64,000 nt of DNA, from assembly GCF_019904155.1 (NCBI RefSeq), contig NZ_JAHCMB010000116.1:38996-102995 (forward strand), given 5' to 3'. The position numbers and the translations under genes are program-made. Positions 60,267-64,000 of this stretch are shown here, piece by piece (within the stretch, counting starts at the first letter, position 1; every line of letters begins with the position of its first letter). The notes below the pieces were generated by a model. That model did no database searches and was not told where the DNA came from. It worked only from the letters and a program-made list of their open reading frames with translations. This DNA is from Paenibacillus sinensis. Its GTDB lineage: Bacteria; Bacillota; Bacilli; Paenibacillales; Paenibacillaceae.

Positions 60267-63200
60267 CTAGTAATTGCCGGTTACCGCTCCCCATTGCCTC
60301 AGCACCCGGTCCAGTTCCTCGCCTTGAATCGGCTTGGAGATGAAATCCTGCATGCCGGCATTCAGGCACATCTCACGGTCGTCCTTACGCGCAAACGCCG
60401 TAACTGCAATAATCGCCGGATGGCGGCTCTGGCTCTGCCGAATACGGGACGTCGCTTCCAGACCGTCAATCACAGGCATCTGAATATCCATGAAGATCAG
60501 ATCGTATCCCTTCATTTCGGCGGCTTCTACAGCCTGCAGCCCATTCTCGGCGAAGTCCGCCTCGTACCCCCGCTTCAAAAGGTATGTCCCGAGCAGGTGG
60601 CGGTTGACCGGATGATCCTCCACGACGAGGATCGAAATGGCAGCGCTGCTCCCGGCGGAAGACAGCCGGTCATCCATACCGGCATCCCTAGCATCCGGAG
60701 CGGAGCCTTGATCACTTCCCGCCAAATCTTCGGGGAGTGCAGCCTCAGTCGTGAAGTAGAAGGTAGATCCTTCCCCTTCGATACTGTCCACGCCGATCGA
60801 GCCGCCCAGCAGCTCCGCAAGCTTCTTGCTGATGGCCAGACCCAGCCCCGTCCCCCCGTACTTGCGGTTAATGGAGGGATGCAGCTGGGTGAAGGACTGG
60901 AACAGCTGTCCCTGTTTATCCTCCGGGATTCCGATTCCCGTGTCCTGAACCGAGAAATGAAGGATCATTCTGTTGAAACTGCGGACAGAACCCAGCTTTA
61001 CGCGAATCCCGATCCGACCGTAATCCGTGAACTTGACTGCATTGCCCACGAGATTGACCAGAATCTGGCGCAGCTTCGCCCCGTCCGTAACCAGGATCTC
61101 CGGCAGGACGGGATCGATATCAAATTCAAGCTGAAGAGACTTGTCCAGCACCTTCGGATAGAATAAATCCTTGACGCTCTGCAGAAGAAACCGCAGGTTC
61201 ACCTCTCCGAGCTCCAGCGTCATCTTGCCTGCTTCGATCTTGCTGAAATCAAGCACCTCGTTAAGCAGATGCAGCAGCGCCTCGCCGCTCTGGCTGATGA
61301 TGTCGGCATAGCTTCGCTGCTCATCGTCAAGCTCCGTGTCCTTTAACAGATCCGACATGCCGATAATTCCGTTCATTGGCGTGCGCAGCTCGTGGCTTAT
61401 CATTGCCAGGAATTCAGACTTGGCCCGGTCGGCTCGCTCCGCCGACTCCTTGGCGCGCCGGATTTCCTTCTCCTCCGTAATATCCTTAAAGACGACGACC
61501 GCGCCTTTCTTTACGCCGCTGTCATACAGAGGCGTCATATGGTACTTGACCAGAATGCTGGAGCCGTCCCTTCTCCAGAGAATACCTTCGTGTTCTTCGT
61601 ACATCTCGTTCTGCAACAGTTCGGCTACCAGGCTTCGCTGGTCTCCTTCGCAAGTGTCTCCGACCAGTCTCTTCAGTTGGATGGACTCCTCCAGACGATA
61701 CCCTGACCATTCCCCTTCCTCATAACCAAGCATCCTGGAGGCAGACGGATTGATGAAGATGGTGTTCCCTTCCAGATCGACGCCGAAAATGCCCTCTGAT
61801 ACCGAATTGAGAATCAGCGCATGCTCATAACTGAGCTTCTCGATCTGCCGCAAATGGTTCTTATGCTCCGTGATATCATTCGTTATGCCGAATACTCCGG
61901 CTACATTCCCTTGGACAAGAATCGGGACGAACATGACGCTGACCTCCACCCTATGTCCGTCCCGATGGACCATCCGGCTGTCAAAGGTTTGGGCAATCCC
62001 TCCAACAGCCCGGCGGAACCGTTCGTTCACATGATCCAATTCCTCCGGGTCCATTACTTCCGCGAAATGGGACATCAGCAGACCGGAGCTGGTGTAACCG
62101 GTCATATATTCAAGACTGGCATTGACGGACAGCGTTCTTCCCTGGAGATCCATCGCGCTGATGGCGGACGGATTGAATTCGAAGAGCGATTTATACCGGT
62201 TCTGACTCTCCTCCAGCTTCATTTCATACTGTTTGCGTTCCCTGGCATCCCGGGATACGGAGACTGTCTCCCATTCTCCTCTGTCCTCGGAATAGACGCT
62301 GTGAACCGTCGTTTCGATCCACATATAGGTGCCGTCTTTACGCCGGAACCGGCACTGTGCAGCCTTATCCCCCTTGCCGGCTCTGCTGTCTTCGAGTACG
62401 GCCCGAATATGGTCGATGTCGTCGGGATGAACATAGTCCAGCCCCCCTGTCCCAACCATTTCATCGGGCGTGTAGCCGAACATGTTGTGGCAGATGGAGG
62501 ATGCATACAGATAGGTGGCCCTCTCGTCAAATGCATTGCGGGAGATGAAATCCAGTGAATTCTCGGAAATCAGCCGATAATTCCGTTCGCTGATCCGCAG
62601 CAGCTCCTCCATCCGGTATTTCTCCGTCACATCCTGCATCGTTCCGCTGACTGACAGCACCTTGCCTTCCGGATCGGTTATCCCTTCCCAATGACAGTCG
62701 ATATTCTTAAGCTGGCCTTCCGTTTCGATGCGGATCAGCGCATTGCCGCTGGTGCCCCGCTCCGTTGCGTCACACATGGCCTTCATGAAGCTCTCCCTGT
62801 CGGCAGGCACAACGGCCGGCAGGAAGGCTTCCATCTCAACAACCTGACGTGTTGAAGCTGATGTTCCGGCCTGCGAAGGGAAGAAGATGCGCCACAGCTC
62901 CTCCGACACCGCCAGCTTCCCGGTGGCGGCATCCCAATCCCAGGAGCCCATGCGGGCCATCTGCTGCGCTTTGGCTAGCATGTCCTCATATTTCTTGCGC
63001 TCCGAGATATCCCGGGCGATGGTCATATACTGCATCGGCTCATCGTCTTCGTTCCGGATTACCTTGATGCTGCTCTCGATCCAGATATATCTGCCGTCCT
63101 TGTGCCGGATTCTTCCGGTGAATACATCGACAGGAAGTGTGTTGTCGTACAGCCCTTTCAATATGGCGACGTCATCAGGATGATAAAAATGGATGCGGTT

Positions 63201-63734
63201 CCGTCCTACAAGCTCCTCCGCCGTAAATCCCATCAACTGATCGATGGAAGGCGATACATACAGCAGCCTCCCGTCCGGATCGCTGATGGAGATCAGATCC
63301 GGGCTATTCAGAGTGATCAGGCTGTTGAACTGCTCGTTCTCAAGCAGCTTCTTCTCGGCGGTCTTCCGGTCGGTGACATCCGTCATTTCCACAATGAGAT
63401 ATTCCGGCTGTTCCAGCTCGTTCGTTCTTATTACATACAGGTGAAGCTCCGCCCACAGCAAGCTTCCATCCTTCCTCAGAAACTTCTTCTCTTTATATAA
63501 CTCTTCCCCGGGCTGCTCCAACAGAAAGCCAAGAATGGCAGCCGGGTCCGCTGTGAATCGCTCATCGGGAAAAATATGATCGGCATAGCCCAGCTTCATC
63601 AATTCTTCCACGGTATAACCGAACATTTGGCAGAAGGCCGGATTGCAGCGTATCAGCTTCCCTTCCTTCAAGGAAATCATGGCGATTCCACTGGAGGAAC
63701 GGGAGTAGATTTGTTCAAATAATATTTTGGACAT
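60267..63734 (-). CDS. soluble hybrid histidine kinase with six PAS modules and a receiver
   Basis: 1155 residues, no membrane helix. Six PAS/PAC modules of about 125 residues fill residues 1-740 (each ends with a DVTDRK or DISERK-like PAC signature). Then the kinase core [10 protein letters not shown] (His about 779), the ATPase motifs [21 protein letters not shown] and [13 protein letters not shown], and a receiver domain with the acceptor Asp in [13 protein letters not shown] (about 1080). ATG 63734 has GGAGG five bases before it. Senses intracellular cues, perhaps redox or ligand. No partner phosphotransfer protein or response regulator in the window. Confidence 0.94.
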   Translation of the reverse strand: MSKILFEQIYSRSSSGIAMISLKEGKLIRCNPAFCQMFGYTVEELMKLGYADHIFPDERFTADPAAILGFLLEQPGEELYKEKKFLRKDGSLLWAELHLYVIRTNELEQPEYLIVEMTDVTDRKTAEKKLLENEQFNSLITLNSPDLISISDPDGRLLYVSPSIDQLMGFTAEELVGRNRIHFYHPDDVAILKGLYDNTLPVDVFTGRIRHKDGRYIWIESSIKVIRNEDDEPMQYMTIARDISERKKYEDMLAKAQQMARMGSWDWDAATGKLAVSEELWRIFFPSQAGTSASTRQVVEMEAFLPAVVPADRESFMKAMCDATERGTSGNALIRIETEGQLKNIDCHWEGITDPEGKVLSVSGTMQDVTEKYRMEELLRISERNYRLISENSLDFISRNAFDERATYLYASSICHNMFGYTPDEMVGTGGLDYVHPDDIDHIRAVLEDSRAGKGDKAAQCRFRRKDGTYMWIETTVHSVYSEDRGEWETVSVSRDARERKQYEMKLEESQNRYKSLFEFNPSAISAMDLQGRTLSVNASLEYMTGYTSSGLLMSHFAEVMDPEELDHVNERFRRAVGGIAQTFDSRMVHRDGHRVEVSVMFVPILVQGNVAGVFGITNDITEHKNHLRQIEKLSYEHALILNSVSEGIFGVDLEGNTIFINPSASRMLGYEEGEWSGYRLEESIQLKRLVGDTCEGDQRSLVAELLQNEMYEEHEGILWRRDGSSILVKYHMTPLYDSGVKKGAVVVFKDITEEKEIRRAKESAERADRAKSEFLAMISHELRTPMNGIIGMSDLLKDTELDDEQRSYADIISQSGEALLHLLNEVLDFSKIEAGKMTLELGEVNLRFLLQSVKDLFYPKVLDKSLQLEFDIDPVLPEILVTDGAKLRQILVNLVGNAVKFTDYGRIGIRVKLGSVRSFNRMILHFSVQDTGIGIPEDKQGQLFQSFTQLHPSINRKYGGTGLGLAISKKLAELLGGSIGVDSIEGEGSTFYFTTEAALPEDLAGSDQGSAPDARDAGMDDRLSSAGSSAAISILVVEDHPVNRHLLGTYLLKRGYEADFAENGLQAVEAAEMKGYDLIFMDIQMPVIDGLEATSRIRQSQSRHPAIIAVTAFARKDDREMCLNAGMQDFISKPIQGEELDRVLRQWGAVTGNY

Positions 63735-64000
63735 AGGGACCTCCCTCTGCAATCAAACGGCATGAATGAACAGAATCTATAACTATTCTAAGTATATCGG
63801 GTTTTGACAGAATAATCTAAACGAACCATGTAAAAAAGTCAAAAATTTAAGTATCATTAGCGCCCTGGAACACGGTTTGCAGCCTTTTGCCGTCCAAGTT
63901 CTCCCCATTCCATAAAAAAACGGAGCTGTCCCATAAGTAGATTTTCAAAGTCAGAGACAGTTCTTCTTCATTCTAGAAAACGCAAAAAGTTAGCAAAACA
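63735..64000. other. upstream region of the kinase and window edge
   Basis: No gene is supported. Minus strand TATACT at about 63795 may be the kinase -10. From 63920, GGAGCTGTCCCATAAG and later GAGACAG look like the end of an insertion sequence (IS1182-like terminal repeats start similarly), but the element would lie outside the window. Confidence 0.3.

Overview
The window looks like a chromosomal segment of a Paenibacillus-type member of the Bacillales. The evidence is the moderately GC-rich coding sequence, strong AGGAGG-like ribosome binding sites, many GTG/TTG starts, and a gene set with close Bacillus relatives (YtpB, YitT, YugP, YutE, YtxH, YuzB, YkvA and YjcZ types, CshA, Amt, GltC-like LysR, hemEHY). 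I see no tRNA, rRNA, CRISPR array, prophage or complete insertion sequence. Most of the window is ordinary core and housekeeping DNA with well-formed terminators.

Layout. 1-4.6 kb: partial pyrD, a small membrane protein, an L,D-transpeptidase, ferredoxin and DNA polymerase IV. 4.6-7.5 kb: a PfpI-like gene that has lost an internal segment, then a promoter and a leader made of 62-bp tandem hairpin repeats in front of citramalate synthase. 7.5-13.4 kb: a thioredoxin-like protein, a JAMM peptidase, an operon of ammonium transporter, GlnD-like nucleotidyltransferase and DEDDh exonuclease, and a divergent MerR gene with a one-base frameshift at its start. 13.5-21 kb: GltC-like regulator, rhomboid protease, thiol peroxidase, a probable 6S RNA gene, a DUF624 protein and the DEAD-box helicase with a long leader. 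21-34 kb: glycoside-hydrolase-like protein, MATE and MFS transporters, a ytpB-pfk pair, nitroreductase, cold shock protein, oligoendopeptidase F with two good starts, an M42 peptidase and an AT-rich aminoglycoside-nucleotidyltransferase-like gene.

34-43 kb is a long minus-strand run: PatB-type lyase, TPR protein, ABC-F ATPase with a TetR regulator (probable CTG start), DUF92, FAH, GDPD and CapA proteins. 43-47 kb is the heme operon hemE-hemH-hemY, divergent from an MFS exporter across phased TGACA repeats. 48-60 kb: O-methyltransferase, a THUMP RNA methyltransferase, an AraC gene bracketed by a 22-bp near-identical direct repeat (probable insertion), aldo/keto reductase, a cysteine-less HesB-like protein, LysM-M14 peptidase, glutamate racemase, a SufR-like cysteine-rich regulator, a YutE/HepT-like protein, Dabb protein, a double-HTH protein and a methyltransferase. 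The window ends with a soluble hybrid histidine kinase carrying six PAS-like modules.

The strongest points for follow-up are the repeat-built cimA leader, the probable 6S RNA, the Amt-nucleotidyltransferase-exonuclease operon without a visible PII gene, the dual-start PepF, and the AraC insertion scar. I did not find a clearly new multi-gene defence or biosynthetic system. All functional calls come from reading motifs by eye; no database search was run.
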